Both the position numbers and the translations under genes were made by a program. A model generated the notes under the pieces. That model worked only from the letters and a program-made list of their open reading frames with translations, did not search any database and was not told where the DNA came from. From NCBI GenBank assembly GCA_030833685.1, contig JAURGS010000029.1, positions 1 through 16,487 on the forward strand: a stretch of DNA of 16,487 bases. Reading direction: 5' to 3'. Positions within the stretch are counted from its first letter, which is position 1. Each line of letters starts with the position of its first letter. Below, piece after piece: positions 7,018-15,894 of the stretch. This stretch comes from Rhodoferax sp. (GTDB taxonomy: Bacteria > Pseudomonadota > Gammaproteobacteria > Burkholderiales > Burkholderiaceae_C).

Positions 7018-8655
7018 ATGCCATTGCCACCCGCACCCGCCAAGCGCGCCACAGTTCTCGATTTTCAAAGCTACGCCAAGACATCAGCCCCCTCCTCTGA
7101 CGGCAAAAAGACAGCCAAAGCCAAGACTCCCCCAGCGGCCAAGCGGGCAGCCCCCGCCGAGCCAGTCCAGGCCCCACAAGCCCCAAGATTGAGCGACGTT
7201 CGCGCGCTGCAGGCCGCGCCCAAGGGTGGCGCTCATCAGTCAAGCCGCAAAAAACCCAAGAACAAAGGCCCCAAAAAGCTCTTTGTTCTGGACACCAACG
7301 TGCTCTTGCACGACCCGAGCTGCCTGTTCCGCTTTGAGGAACACGACATTTATCTGCCCATGATCGTCCTGGAGGAGCTTGACGGTCACAAAAAAGGCAT
7401 GACCGAGGTGGCGCGCAACGGCCGCCAAGCCAGCCGTTCTCTGGACGCGCTGGCCGAATCGCAGTCTGGTGATATGGCCCAGGGCCTGCCACTGGATGGC
7501 ACTGGCCATGTCGAGGCCGGCGGCAAATTATTTTTTCAAACCACGTCACTGGATTACACGCTCTCAGGCAGCCTGCCCCAGGGCAAAGCCGACAACCAGA
7601 TCCTGGGCGTGGTCGAGGCCCTGCGCAAAGAACACGCCCCGCGCGAGGTGGTGCTGGTCTCCAAAGACATCAATATGCGCGTCAAGGCACGCGCCTTGGG
7701 CCTGCCAGCGGACGATTACCAAAACGACAAGACACTGGATGACGGCGACTTGCTCTACTCTGGCAGCCTGGCCCTGCCACCCGATTTTTGGGGCACCCAC
7801 GGCAGCAAGGTGGAAAGCTGGCAGCAAGGCGCTAACACCTTTTACCGCATCAGCGGGCCGATCGTGCCGCAACTGCAGGTCAACCAGTTTGTGTATTTTG
7901 AGGCGCCTGGCGAGCCCAGCCTGTACGCCCGGGTGACAGAAATTCGCGACAAGGTTGCCGTCTTTAAAACCCTGAAAGACTTCACCCACCTGAAAAACGC
8001 GGTCTGGGGCATCACCACGCGCAACCGCGAGCAAAACTTTGCCATGAACCTGCTGATGGACCCCGAGGTGGACTTTGTCACCCTCACCGGCACGGCGGGC
8101 ACTGGTAAAACCCTGATGGCACTGGCCGCGGGCCTGACCCAGGTCCTGGATGACCGGCGCTATACCGAAATCATCATGACCCGCGCCACGGTTAGCGTGG
8201 GCGAAGACATTGGCTTTCTGCCAGGCACTGAAGAAGAAAAAATGGGCCCGTGGATGGGTGCACTTGACGACAACCTGGAGGTGCTTGGTAAAACAGACAC
8301 CTCGGCGGGCGAATGGGGGCGTGCGGCCACCAACGAGTTGATTCGCAGCCGCATCAAGATCAAGAGCATGAACTTCATGCGTGGGCGCACCTTTTTGAAC
8401 AAGTACCTGATCATCGACGAGGCGCAAAACCTCACGCCTAAGCAGATGAAGACCCTGGTCACCCGCGCAGGCCCGGGGACCAAAATCATCTGCATGGGCA
8501 ATATCGCGCAGATCGACACCCCCTACCTGACTGAGGGTTCCTCAGGCCTGACGTATGCGGTGGACAAATTCAAGGGCTGGCAGCACAGCGGCCACATCAC
8601 CCTGGCGCGCGGCGAGCGCTCGCGCCTGGCAGACTTTGCCAGTGAAGTGTTGTGA
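7018..8655 (+). CDS. phoH2: PIN-PhoH fusion protein (PhoH2-type ATPase/RNase)
   Basis: A 545-residue protein joining a PIN nuclease domain to a PhoH ATPase. Characterised PIN-PhoH proteins unwind and cleave RNA, so a role in RNA turnover is likely. Residues 1-88 are a basic, Ala/Pro/Lys-rich, probably disordered tail. The PIN domain starts at KKLFVLDTNVLLHD (Asp92), with acidic residues in VLEELDGHK (119-122) and SKDINMR (Asp217). The PhoH part has Walker A GTAGTGKT (358-365) and Walker B LIIDEAQN (Asp467, Glu468). The ATG at 7018 has AGAGGG six bases ahead. An in-frame TTG at 6982 lies in the terminator's T run and is rejected. Unlike actinobacterial phoH2, no small antitoxin-like gene sits directly upstream. 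Confidence 0.92.
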   Translation: MPLPPAPAKRATVLDFQSYAKTSAPSSDGKKTAKAKTPPAAKRAAPAEPVQAPQAPRLSDVRALQAAPKGGAHQSSRKKPKNKGPKKLFVLDTNVLLHDPSCLFRFEEHDIYLPMIVLEELDGHKKGMTEVARNGRQASRSLDALAESQSGDMAQGLPLDGTGHVEAGGKLFFQTTSLDYTLSGSLPQGKADNQILGVVEALRKEHAPREVVLVSKDINMRVKARALGLPADDYQNDKTLDDGDLLYSGSLALPPDFWGTHGSKVESWQQGANTFYRISGPIVPQLQVNQFVYFEAPGEPSLYARVTEIRDKVAVFKTLKDFTHLKNAVWGITTRNREQNFAMNLLMDPEVDFVTLTGTAGTGKTLMALAAGLTQVLDDRRYTEIIMTRATVSVGEDIGFLPGTEEEKMGPWMGALDDNLEVLGKTDTSAGEWGRAATNELIRSRIKIKSMNFMRGRTFLNKYLIIDEAQNLTPKQMKTLVTRAGPGTKIICMGNIAQIDTPYLTEGSSGLTYAVDKFKGWQHSGHITLARGERSRLADFASEVL

Positions 8656-8915
8656 CCCTCGCAACTGGTCCGCAGCACACCACCTGCCTGCAGGCTTTGT
8701 GTCTGGCCTGCCCCATCTAGCCCCGCACCAAGCTAAAGCCAGCAAAGCCAGTTGACCCGGAGATTGAACCTGTAGAAGAGATTGACGGAAAAACACATCA
8801 CCGCCTTCTTCAAACAGACCGACGCTTACCTGCCCTTCAAGGTTCTATGCCGCACTGGCGGCTATGAGCCAGGCTGGCGTCGTGTTCACCCACTTAGGGT
8901 TGAACTGGTTCAGAC
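8656..8915. other. Convergent intergenic region between phoH and the tolC-like gene
   Basis: These 260 nt separate phoH (plus) from the tail of the secretion operon (minus). I see no strong terminator for either side. The nearest candidate is the palindrome GCCTGCAGGC at about 8686 followed by TTTGTGT, which is weak. The right half contains a short open frame described separately. Confidence 0.6.
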
Positions 8916-8919
8916 CTAG
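8782..8919 (+). CDS. Doubtful small ORF, 45 residues, TTG start
   Basis: From a TTG at 8782 an open frame runs to TAG at 8917-8919, overlapping the last bases of the tolC-like gene on the other strand. The product begins TEKHITAFFKQTDAY and ends RVHPLRVELVQT. Codons look GC-rich and coding-like, and AGAAGAG precedes the TTG. It could be a real small protein, the eroded 3' end of a lost gene (an in-frame TAG lies just upstream at 8773), or chance. I do not recognise a family. Confidence 0.2.
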   Translation: MTEKHITAFFKQTDAYLPFKVLCRTGGYEPGWRRVHPLRVELVQT

Positions 8920-10136
8920 CGCGCCACCTGATCCAGGCGGCCTGTCAACGCCGCCAGTTTGAGGCTGGCGATCAGCCACTCGTTGTCAGCCTGGGCTTTC
9001 TGCAAGTGCTGTTCATTAAGTTCGCGTTGCATGTTGAGCAAGTCCAGCCAGGTCTTGCTACCCGCGTCGTACTGGCGCTGGTAAGAAGCAAACAACTCCT
9101 TTTGCTCGCTCACCAAATTATTCAAAATATCGATCAGGCCCTGCTGCAGCCGTCGGGTGTCCAGCCAGTTGCGCACCGTGCGTTCGACCTCGATGCGGCT
9201 GCTGTTGAGATCCTCTTGCGCTGCCAAAAGTCTGGCACTCGCGGCTTGACTACGCCCGCGCGCGGCAAAGCCCATGGCGTCGAGGGTCATCTCAAAGGTA
9301 ATGCCAATCACCGTACCGTCGCGAACCTCAGGGTTCTTAAAGGACTTGTCGCCGTGAAGATAAAAGGTTGGCATCGAGGCGGTTTTTTCACGCTCAACAT
9401 CAGCACGAGCCAGATCAACGCGCTGGGCCTTGAAACGTAACTCAGCAGCCTCCTCCAGTGCCTGTTTTTCGATTTCCAGAGCTGGTCCTAAGGCCGTGAG
9501 GCTTGGTCTGACCAACACAGTCGCCGTCACCGGCAATCGGGTCAAAGCCAGTAAATCACTTTGCGCGGTATCAAGCTCGCTGGCGAATCGGCTTTGTTGG
9601 GATCGGGCTTGAATGAGCCGGGTCTGGGCAAGCCGCACATCGGCTTTCGAGGCCAATTGCCCCTGCTCACGACGCTGGATCTGGTTTAAAAGCGTTGTCA
9701 ATTGACGCAGGTTCTCGTCAGCCACACCAAGCCGGGCCCTGGCGCCAAGCACCTTGGTATAAGCCAAAGCGGTCTGCTCAAGCAGCTGGCGCTGCACGCG
9801 CAGCAAATCGGCCTCTTCAGCTGTCTTGTCAGCCTGTGCAAAAGCAATACCCGCGTCGATACGCCCAAAGTCCCATAGCGGCTGGCGGGCTTGCACGCTA
9901 ATGGGGTTGGTGCTATTTTGGTTAGCGGCAGCCTTGGCAGTGATCGTTGGGTAGCGTTGGGCTCGGGCAACATCACCAGCAAAGTCTTTGGCACGCACCT
10001 GAGCACGTTTGCCCGCCATAGATGGGTGCTGCGTCAGGGCAGCACGTAAGGCTGCCTCCAGTCCCACCACTGTATCGTTGCCAAGCGCCATAGCGGGCAG
10101 CATGACCAATGCGAGCAACCAAATTTGCGTTCTCAC
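8916..10136 (-). CDS. TolC-family outer membrane efflux protein of a type I secretion system
   Basis: This 406-residue protein would be the outer membrane channel of the type I secretion system. It has a signal peptide (MRTQIWLLALVMLPAMALG, about residues 1-19) followed by two long repeats rich in Ala, Gln, Leu and Arg, typical of the alpha-helical barrel of outer membrane efflux proteins. Features include QPLWDFGRIDAGIA in the first half and YDAGSKTWLDLLNMQRELNE near the end. It is somewhat shorter than E. coli TolC but normal for LapE-like partners. The start is GTG at 10136, three bases after the HlyD stop, with GGGGAGAG as a possible ribosome site. Operon position makes it the dedicated exit duct for the RTX protein. 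Confidence 0.9.
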   Translation of the reverse strand: MRTQIWLLALVMLPAMALGNDTVVGLEAALRAALTQHPSMAGKRAQVRAKDFAGDVARAQRYPTITAKAAANQNSTNPISVQARQPLWDFGRIDAGIAFAQADKTAEEADLLRVQRQLLEQTALAYTKVLGARARLGVADENLRQLTTLLNQIQRREQGQLASKADVRLAQTRLIQARSQQSRFASELDTAQSDLLALTRLPVTATVLVRPSLTALGPALEIEKQALEEAAELRFKAQRVDLARADVEREKTASMPTFYLHGDKSFKNPEVRDGTVIGITFEMTLDAMGFAARGRSQAASARLLAAQEDLNSSRIEVERTVRNWLDTRRLQQGLIDILNNLVSEQKELFASYQRQYDAGSKTWLDLLNMQRELNEQHLQKAQADNEWLIASLKLAALTGRLDQVAR

Positions 10137-10139
10137 GCC

Positions 10140-11312
10140 TCAGCTCTCCCCAAACGATTCAGCCAGGGTCTTGCGCACTGGCTTGAGCAGGTAATCCAGA
10201 ATTGTGCGGTCCCCGGTACGGATATCGACCTGGGCCGTCATGCCAGGAAGAATCTCCAACGTCTTACCAATCTGGGTCACCACGGGCTGGCCCTTGATCA
10301 AAACATGAATCCGGTAAAAAGCCCGCTCGCTACCCTGGACCTGCTCTTTGATGGTGTCTGGGCTGACATAGCTCACCTCGCCTGAGACCGCGCCATAAAT
10401 CGTGTAGTCAAAGGGATCAAAACGCAAATTAGCGACCATGCCCTTTGAAATCCGGGCGATATCAGCCGGCCTGACTTTGGCTTCGATGACCAGCGTCTCA
10501 TTGATCGGCACGATTTGCATCAGCTCTTCGCCGGCTCGCAACACCCCACCAACGGTGGTCACTCTAACGTTCTTGATGATGCCTTCGACCTGCGCGCGAA
10601 ACACCGCATCACGGTGCTCCTGCGTGCGTCGGGTCAGCACCTGTTCGTTCTGGGCGATGTCGTCCTCAACCCGGGCCAATTCAATTCGCGCATCCTCCAG
10701 AAATTTATTACGCCGGTTGACCAACTTGGCCTCAGCTTCGTTGACATTACTTTGGGCATTGAGCACCTCCGAGCCGCTAACGTCACCGGTTTGCAAAAGC
10801 TTATCAACCAATACCAGCTTCTGTCTGGTCAGGTCCAGCGCCACTTGCAGCGTGCGCAGCTCCTCGGCTTGGCTGAACCGCCGCTGATTGAACAGCGCCC
10901 GCTCCACCTCGATCTGATCTAGAAAGCCCTTGTTCTTGGTTGGCGTAAATACCAGCCGATCTGCGCCACTGACTTCGGCCCGCAGCCGGTTGGCTTTGGC
11001 CCGCAGGGCAAACAACCTCGCGTCGACCTCGCCCATCGTGGCCCCAACCCGTGTCTGGTCCAGCCGGGCCAGCACCTGACCGGGCTTGACCCGGTCTCCT
11101 TCTCGCACGCGCAGGTCTGACAGCACCCCGCCATCGACCGACTGGATCACCTGCACACGGCTGCTGGCAATCACTTCGCCAGAGGCGCTCACAACCTCAT
11201 CGATGCGATAGCTATAAGCCCAATACAGGCTGGCCGAAAAACCCAGCAACAAAACCCATAACAGCCATGACGTCTGGCTGCGCAAGCGCATATCCTGAGC
11301 CGGCACATTCAT
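10140..11312 (-). CDS. HlyD-family periplasmic adaptor (membrane fusion protein)
   Basis: A 390-residue type I secretion adaptor that links the inner membrane ABC transporter to the TolC channel. A single membrane segment lies at about 14-34 (SWLLWVLLLGFSASLYWAYSY) after a short cytoplasmic tail. A lipoyl half-motif follows at 55-85 (VIQSVDGGVLSDLRVREGD), then a long heptad-rich coiled coil at about 95-240, then the second lipoyl half (EGIIKNVRVTTVGGVLRAGE). A beta-barrel end carries the HlyD signature LPGMTAQVDIRTGDRTILDYLLKP (split here around residues 355-378). The ATG at 11312 overlaps the ABC transporter stop as ATGA. This is the LapC/HlyD type rather than an RND-pump adaptor, judging from the C-terminal signature and neighbours. 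Confidence 0.94.
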   Translation of the reverse strand: MNVPAQDMRLRSQTSWLLWVLLLGFSASLYWAYSYRIDEVVSASGEVIASSRVQVIQSVDGGVLSDLRVREGDRVKPGQVLARLDQTRVGATMGEVDARLFALRAKANRLRAEVSGADRLVFTPTKNKGFLDQIEVERALFNQRRFSQAEELRTLQVALDLTRQKLVLVDKLLQTGDVSGSEVLNAQSNVNEAEAKLVNRRNKFLEDARIELARVEDDIAQNEQVLTRRTQEHRDAVFRAQVEGIIKNVRVTTVGGVLRAGEELMQIVPINETLVIEAKVRPADIARISKGMVANLRFDPFDYTIYGAVSGEVSYVSPDTIKEQVQGSERAFYRIHVLIKGQPVVTQIGKTLEILPGMTAQVDIRTGDRTILDYLLKPVRKTLAESFGES

Positions 11313-13495
11313 GCTTGCCCCCCTTTTACGGCGCCGCCACTGCTGGCCAGCACCGTCTCTGGCGGGCCATCAATCAGCACTTCGCCACGCCGCATCACGA
11401 CCACCCGATTAGCCAGAGGCAGCAAACTAGGGCGATGGGTGGCGATCAACACGATGTCTTGTGGCGACACCAAGCGCTGCAGGGCACCGATCGCCCGGGC
11501 CTCGGCCTCGTTGTCCAGCGAGGCTGTTGGTTCATCGAGCAGCCAAATGCGCGGCTGATTCAGGCAAACACGGGCCAGCCCCACCAATTGGCGTTGGCCG
11601 CCTGAGAGGCCAGCACCACCTTCGCTGATCTCCATATCCAGTCCGCGCGGGTTGTCGGCGCTGATCTTGTCAATGCCCAGCAGCTCAATTACCTGCAACA
11701 AGCGGCTATCGTTGACGTGGCTACCCATGATTAGGTTGCTGCGCAGAGTGCCGCGAAACAGATGAACATCCTGCGCCAGGTAGGCCACATGCTCTGCCAC
11801 GATTTGCGCATCGATTTCGCGCATCTCGGCCGTACCCAGGCGCACCCGGCCCTCTGAGGGCTGGTACAAACCCGCCGCAACCTTCAGCAAGGTCGACTTG
11901 CCTGAGCCCACCGGCCCCAGCAGCAACACCCGATCGCCGGCTTTGAAGCTCAGGCTAGCAATATTGAGGCGTAGCACCGGCGCCTGCGGGTATGAAAATC
12001 GCAGCCCTTCAATCTGCAAGCGGTCCGGCGCGCCGTCGGTTAGCAACAAAGCCTGCTGCTCGCGCCGGCGCGTGGCTGTCATCAGCAGCCGATTCACCAT
12101 CTCCAGCGCCTCGCGCACCTGCTGCCACTGGGCCAGAATCTGCACCGACTGCGCCACCGGCGCGATCACCCGCCCGCCAAGAATGGTGCTGGCAATCAGG
12201 CCACCAACAGTGAGTTGCCCGGCCTCGATCAAACCCACGCCGACGATGATCGCTAGCACATAGGCCAGCTGGCCCAGGGTGGCGGTGGAATTCATGGTGA
12301 TGCTCGTCAGCAGCCGGCTCTTAATGGCAAAGTCAGCAATCGAACGGCTGGCCGCCTGCCAATACTCAGCAAAGCGCCAGCCACTGTTGCTGGCCTGCAC
12401 CGTCTCGATACCCTGGATGGTGTCAACCAGCAAGCCATGGCGCTCGGTGCCTCGGTGCATCTCTTCGCGGTACAAGGTACGCAGCCGGTACTGTGCCAGC
12501 CAGCCCAGGCCCAGCGCCACCGGCAACATGCCCAGGTAAACCCAGCCAATAGCGCCGCCGATGAGCCCGATGAACGCTATGAACATCATCGCAAATGGCA
12601 AATCTGTCAGCGCAAAGACAATGCTTGACGAGAAAAACGAACGCGCTGTCTCCAGCCCGTTGATCTGCGCTGCCAGCGTGCCCACCGAACGCGGTCGGGT
12701 ATCGAGCCGCAGCTCCAGCAGGTGCTCATAGACCCGTTGCGAGACCGCCAAATCAACCTCTCTGGCCACACCATCGAGCACACGCGTGCGAATCAGCTTG
12801 AGCAGCCAGTCCAGCGTCAGCACAATGGCCATGCCCGCAACCAAAGCCCACAGCGTCGGATAGGCCAGGGTCGGTACCACCCGGTCATACACCTGCAGCG
12901 CAAACAGCGAGCTGGCAACGGCCAGCAGGTTCACCACCAGCGTGGCTGACAGCACATCGAGCAGCCAGCGCTTGCTCACCAGCAATTCACCCAGTACCAG
13001 GCGGGCCGCCGGACTGCGAAAGGCCTCAGGCGCGCTGAGACGCTCTTCGCTGTGGGTACGCAGCCAAAGCACCCAGCTCCCGCTCAGGGACCGGCTTGGC
13101 ACGACAAGCGCTGGCGCCAGACCGTTGTTAAGCGTCATGGACTCCTGTGCATCGTCAGCTGGGGCCTCATCGCTGCGCTCGGCCACCAACCATTGCCCCT
13201 CGTACAGCACCAAAGCCGGCAGCCGGCGCAGATCCATGCGCTCCCAGCGCAGCAACGCCGCTTGCGCATCGCGTCGCTTCATGGCCTGCAATATGCGCCC
13301 CATGCGTTCGGTTGGAAGCATGGCCGCATCGGTCTGCACACGCTTGCAAGCCTGGGCCAACTCGCCGCCGTTGACAGGGTAGCGCAAGGCATCAAACAGG
13401 TACTTCAGCGTCTGCGGCTCCAAAGCCGTGCTCTGCAGCGCCTCTTCAGCGTTCATCCCTGGGGTGGCCGTGCCGCCGCTTGTGGTTGTCGTCAC
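11309..13495 (-). CDS. Type I secretion ABC transporter/ATPase, LapB-like
   Basis: A 728-residue inner membrane exporter powering type I secretion. An N-terminal domain (about 20-130) resembles the C39-like fold but lacks the peptidase Cys motif, as in the CLD class used by RTX substrates. The transmembrane domain covers about 170-450. The nucleotide-binding domain has Walker A GPVGSGKST (527-535), signature LSGGQ (630-634), Walker B IWLLDEP (Asp654, Glu655) and switch His687. I start at GTG 13495, because AGGAGG lies four bases ahead and the codon overlaps the glycosyltransferase stop as GTGA. The open frame reaches 13522, and an internal ATG at 13456 is another option. It overlaps the HlyD gene by 4 nt. 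Confidence 0.93.
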   Translation of the reverse strand: MTTTTSGGTATPGMNAEEALQSTALEPQTLKYLFDALRYPVNGGELAQACKRVQTDAAMLPTERMGRILQAMKRRDAQAALLRWERMDLRRLPALVLYEGQWLVAERSDEAPADDAQESMTLNNGLAPALVVPSRSLSGSWVLWLRTHSEERLSAPEAFRSPAARLVLGELLVSKRWLLDVLSATLVVNLLAVASSLFALQVYDRVVPTLAYPTLWALVAGMAIVLTLDWLLKLIRTRVLDGVAREVDLAVSQRVYEHLLELRLDTRPRSVGTLAAQINGLETARSFFSSSIVFALTDLPFAMMFIAFIGLIGGAIGWVYLGMLPVALGLGWLAQYRLRTLYREEMHRGTERHGLLVDTIQGIETVQASNSGWRFAEYWQAASRSIADFAIKSRLLTSITMNSTATLGQLAYVLAIIVGVGLIEAGQLTVGGLIASTILGGRVIAPVAQSVQILAQWQQVREALEMVNRLLMTATRRREQQALLLTDGAPDRLQIEGLRFSYPQAPVLRLNIASLSFKAGDRVLLLGPVGSGKSTLLKVAAGLYQPSEGRVRLGTAEMREIDAQIVAEHVAYLAQDVHLFRGTLRSNLIMGSHVNDSRLLQVIELLGIDKISADNPRGLDMEISEGGAGLSGGQRQLVGLARVCLNQPRIWLLDEPTASLDNEAEARAIGALQRLVSPQDIVLIATHRPSLLPLANRVVVMRRGEVLIDGPPETVLASSGGAVKGGQA

Positions 13496-15873
13496 GCTGC
13501 CTCCTCGCACCAGGCCTGCCACATGCCCAACATCGCCAGATTAAAGTCGCGCCGGTAGGTTGCAACGTCCCAGGCCGGTGCCGCCTGCAAGCGTGCGCGC
13601 AGGCCACGTTTGAGCGCCAGCAGCGCTGCCCGGTCAGCCGCCAAGCGCCGGGCCACTTCTACATAAGCGGCGTCATCGGCCGCCACCCAGTCGGCCAGGC
13701 CCGCTGCCGTCATGAAGCTCGCGCCCATGCGCGAGACGAAATGGCCACCGGACTTCACCACCACCGGCACGCCCATCCACATCGCCTGCAGCGTGGTGGT
13801 GCCGCCGTTATAGGGCACCGGGTCCAGGGCGATATCCACCTCGGCATATTCCTGCATCATCTCGGCCAGCGGGCTGGCGCCCCGAAACAGCAATCGCTCG
13901 GCACTCACCCCGTGCTGGGCAAACAAGCTGATGTAGCGCTGCTGCGCCACCGCGTCACCAAAGCTGGGCGCCTTGAGCAGCAAGCGGGCATCGGGCACCG
14001 CCTTGAGCACCTCAGCCCACAGCCGAACACTCTGTGGGGTGAGCTTGGTTATGTTGTTGAAACTGGCAAAGGTCAGTGGGCGGCTCAGGGCGGCATCACT
14101 CAAAGTCGGCATGGGGTATGACTGCTCTGGCGCATAGCAAAACACCGTGTGCGGCAAGCGCCAGACCCGCTCCGAGCACAGGTGGTCGTGCTGCACTGGC
14201 GTCACCACCCTGTCGCCCAAAATCCAGTCCATATTGGGGCAACCTGTCGAGCCGGGGTAGCCCAGAAAAGTCACCTGTACTGGCGCCATGCGTTGGGCGA
14301 ACATGGCGATGCGCTGCTGGCCGGTGTGGCCGCCCAGGTCAAACAAAATATCAATGCCATCTTCGGCCACCTGGCGGGAAAACTGCGCGGCCGTGGCGTG
14401 CGTCATCTCGCGCCAGGTATCACTGCGCGACTTGGCCAAGGTAGTCTGATCATCGTGGCTGATGCCCACAAAATAAGTGGTCAGCGGGAAGCGGGCATGG
14501 TCCCAGCCCGCCAGCACCGGCTGGAAAAAGATATTCACCGGGTGCTGATGGTGAAAGTCCGCCGTCACCAGGCCCACCCGCAGCGGGCGCTGCACCGTGC
14601 GCGGGTTGGCAAAGCTCGCCCGTGCGCGCGCGCCCTCGCCCAAGGGCATGAACAGGTCCCGGTGCAGTTTGGCCACCTGCTCGGGCGTGAGGCTGTCACT
14701 GTAGAGCGAGCTCATCGCGGCGCTCGAACGCATACGATCAGCCTCTGGCCCATCAGCCAGCGACTGGTAGTGCGCCAGCGCCTGATCCGCGTCCCCGGTT
14801 CGTCCGGCAATGGCGCCGCGCAGAGAAGTTGCGCCGACCAATGGCTTGTCTGCAAGCGCCTCGGCTTTATCCAGCGTTTGCAAGGCCTCTTGCAGCATCG
14901 AGCATTCAGCCAGCATGTGCGCCAAGTTGTACCAAGCCGTGGCGCTGTCGGGGTGCAGCTCCACGCTACGGCGCAATACATCGAGCGCGCCTTGCCATTC
15001 ATTGAAACGAAACGCCGTTTGGGCCAGGCGGGTCAGCGTGGCTTCACTGTCTGCCATGGAGGCCTTTTGCATCACGTCGCGTGCCTGCACCATCAGGCCA
15101 AGGCGCATCAACGCATCGGCCAAATCAATCTGGATTTCGCAGGCCTGATCGGCTGGCAGCGCCTCACCAGCCAGACGGGCCACCACGCTAGCCTGGCGCA
15201 AGGCCTCCAGGGCACGGGGCGTGTCGCCGTCGTCGAGCCTAAAACGCCCCATCTGGTGGTGCAACTCCGCCAGGCTGGCCGCGCTGCCCCCGCACAAGGT
15301 GATGGCCAGGTGGTAATGCACCGCCGCTCGCTCTTGCGCGCCCATGCCGCCCAGGGCGCGGGCTGCGGCCAGGTGGCCGCGCCGGTCTTGCGGCCGGCAA
15401 GCCGCGGCTCGCTCATAACATTCAATGGCGCGCTCGGGGTTGCCCAGCTTGCGGCAAACATTACCCAGCTCCAGCCAGGCGCTGAAGTCAGTGTTATCAG
15501 CACCCAGCACATCGGCGTAGGTGTCACGCGATTGGTCGTAGCGCTTAAGCCGTGCCAGACAGCGGGCCTTGAGCAACAGGCCACCGGGCAGCGCGTTGTC
15601 CAGACCCAACCCGGCGATGATGGCCGCCAGCGCCGGCTCGCTCTCGCCATGCTCGTACAGCGCGTTGGCCAGGTTGAACCACACCGCAGCCGGCGCATTC
15701 GGCTGCAGCGATGCCTTACGGTAGGGCTCTATGGCCGCTTCGTGCTGCCCGGCTTGGCGCAGCAGCCGGCCCAGGGCCGACAGCAGGCCGACATCGTCTG
15801 GGGCTTTGACGAGCGCGCGTCGAATAGAAGCCTCGTCGGCCAAGTCAACCAACGGCTTGTTTTGTTTAGCCAT
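13492..15873 (-). CDS. TPR-repeat GT41 glycosyltransferase (SPINDLY/OGT-like)
   Basis: A 793-residue cytoplasmic protein. Residues 1 to about 380 are TPR repeats (for example AAVWFNLANALYEHGESEPA at 62-81, SAWLELGNVCRKLGNPERA at 131-149, TAWYNLAHMLAECSMLQEA at 312-330), which in this family hold the protein substrate. Residues about 429-793 form a GT41 catalytic region: LRVGLVTADFHHQHPV (His444 at the place of the conserved OGT His), FDLGGHTGQQR (511-521), FLGYPGSTG (536-544), FNNITKLTP with Lys610 matching the UDP-binding Lys of OGT, and LDPVPYNGGTTT (Asp684). It starts 21 nt after the RTX gene and overlaps the ABC transporter gene, suggesting it glycosylates the secreted protein. Sugar donor and target residue cannot be read from the sequence. 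Confidence 0.9.
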   Translation of the reverse strand: MAKQNKPLVDLADEASIRRALVKAPDDVGLLSALGRLLRQAGQHEAAIEPYRKASLQPNAPAAVWFNLANALYEHGESEPALAAIIAGLGLDNALPGGLLLKARCLARLKRYDQSRDTYADVLGADNTDFSAWLELGNVCRKLGNPERAIECYERAAACRPQDRRGHLAAARALGGMGAQERAAVHYHLAITLCGGSAASLAELHHQMGRFRLDDGDTPRALEALRQASVVARLAGEALPADQACEIQIDLADALMRLGLMVQARDVMQKASMADSEATLTRLAQTAFRFNEWQGALDVLRRSVELHPDSATAWYNLAHMLAECSMLQEALQTLDKAEALADKPLVGATSLRGAIAGRTGDADQALAHYQSLADGPEADRMRSSAAMSSLYSDSLTPEQVAKLHRDLFMPLGEGARARASFANPRTVQRPLRVGLVTADFHHQHPVNIFFQPVLAGWDHARFPLTTYFVGISHDDQTTLAKSRSDTWREMTHATAAQFSRQVAEDGIDILFDLGGHTGQQRIAMFAQRMAPVQVTFLGYPGSTGCPNMDWILGDRVVTPVQHDHLCSERVWRLPHTVFCYAPEQSYPMPTLSDAALSRPLTFASFNNITKLTPQSVRLWAEVLKAVPDARLLLKAPSFGDAVAQQRYISLFAQHGVSAERLLFRGASPLAEMMQEYAEVDIALDPVPYNGGTTTLQAMWMGVPVVVKSGGHFVSRMGASFMTAAGLADWVAADDAAYVEVARRLAADRAALLALKRGLRARLQAAPAWDVATYRRDFNLAMLGMWQAWCEEAA
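13500..13505 (-). promoter_or_regulatory. Shine-Dalgarno AGGAGG for the ABC transporter gene
   Basis: On the minus strand AGGAGG is followed by CAGC and the GTG at 13495. It lies inside the last codons of the glycosyltransferase gene and fixes the GTG start, so translation of the transporter is coupled to but also independently primed from its neighbour. Confidence 0.7.
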
Positions 15874-15894
15874 CTATTCAGTTACCAATCTGCA

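Noticed and set aside
7564..8427. Minus-strand frame of 287 codons
   Set aside because: Antisense shadow of the PIN-PhoH gene, with low-complexity His/Val/Gln content and no family motif.
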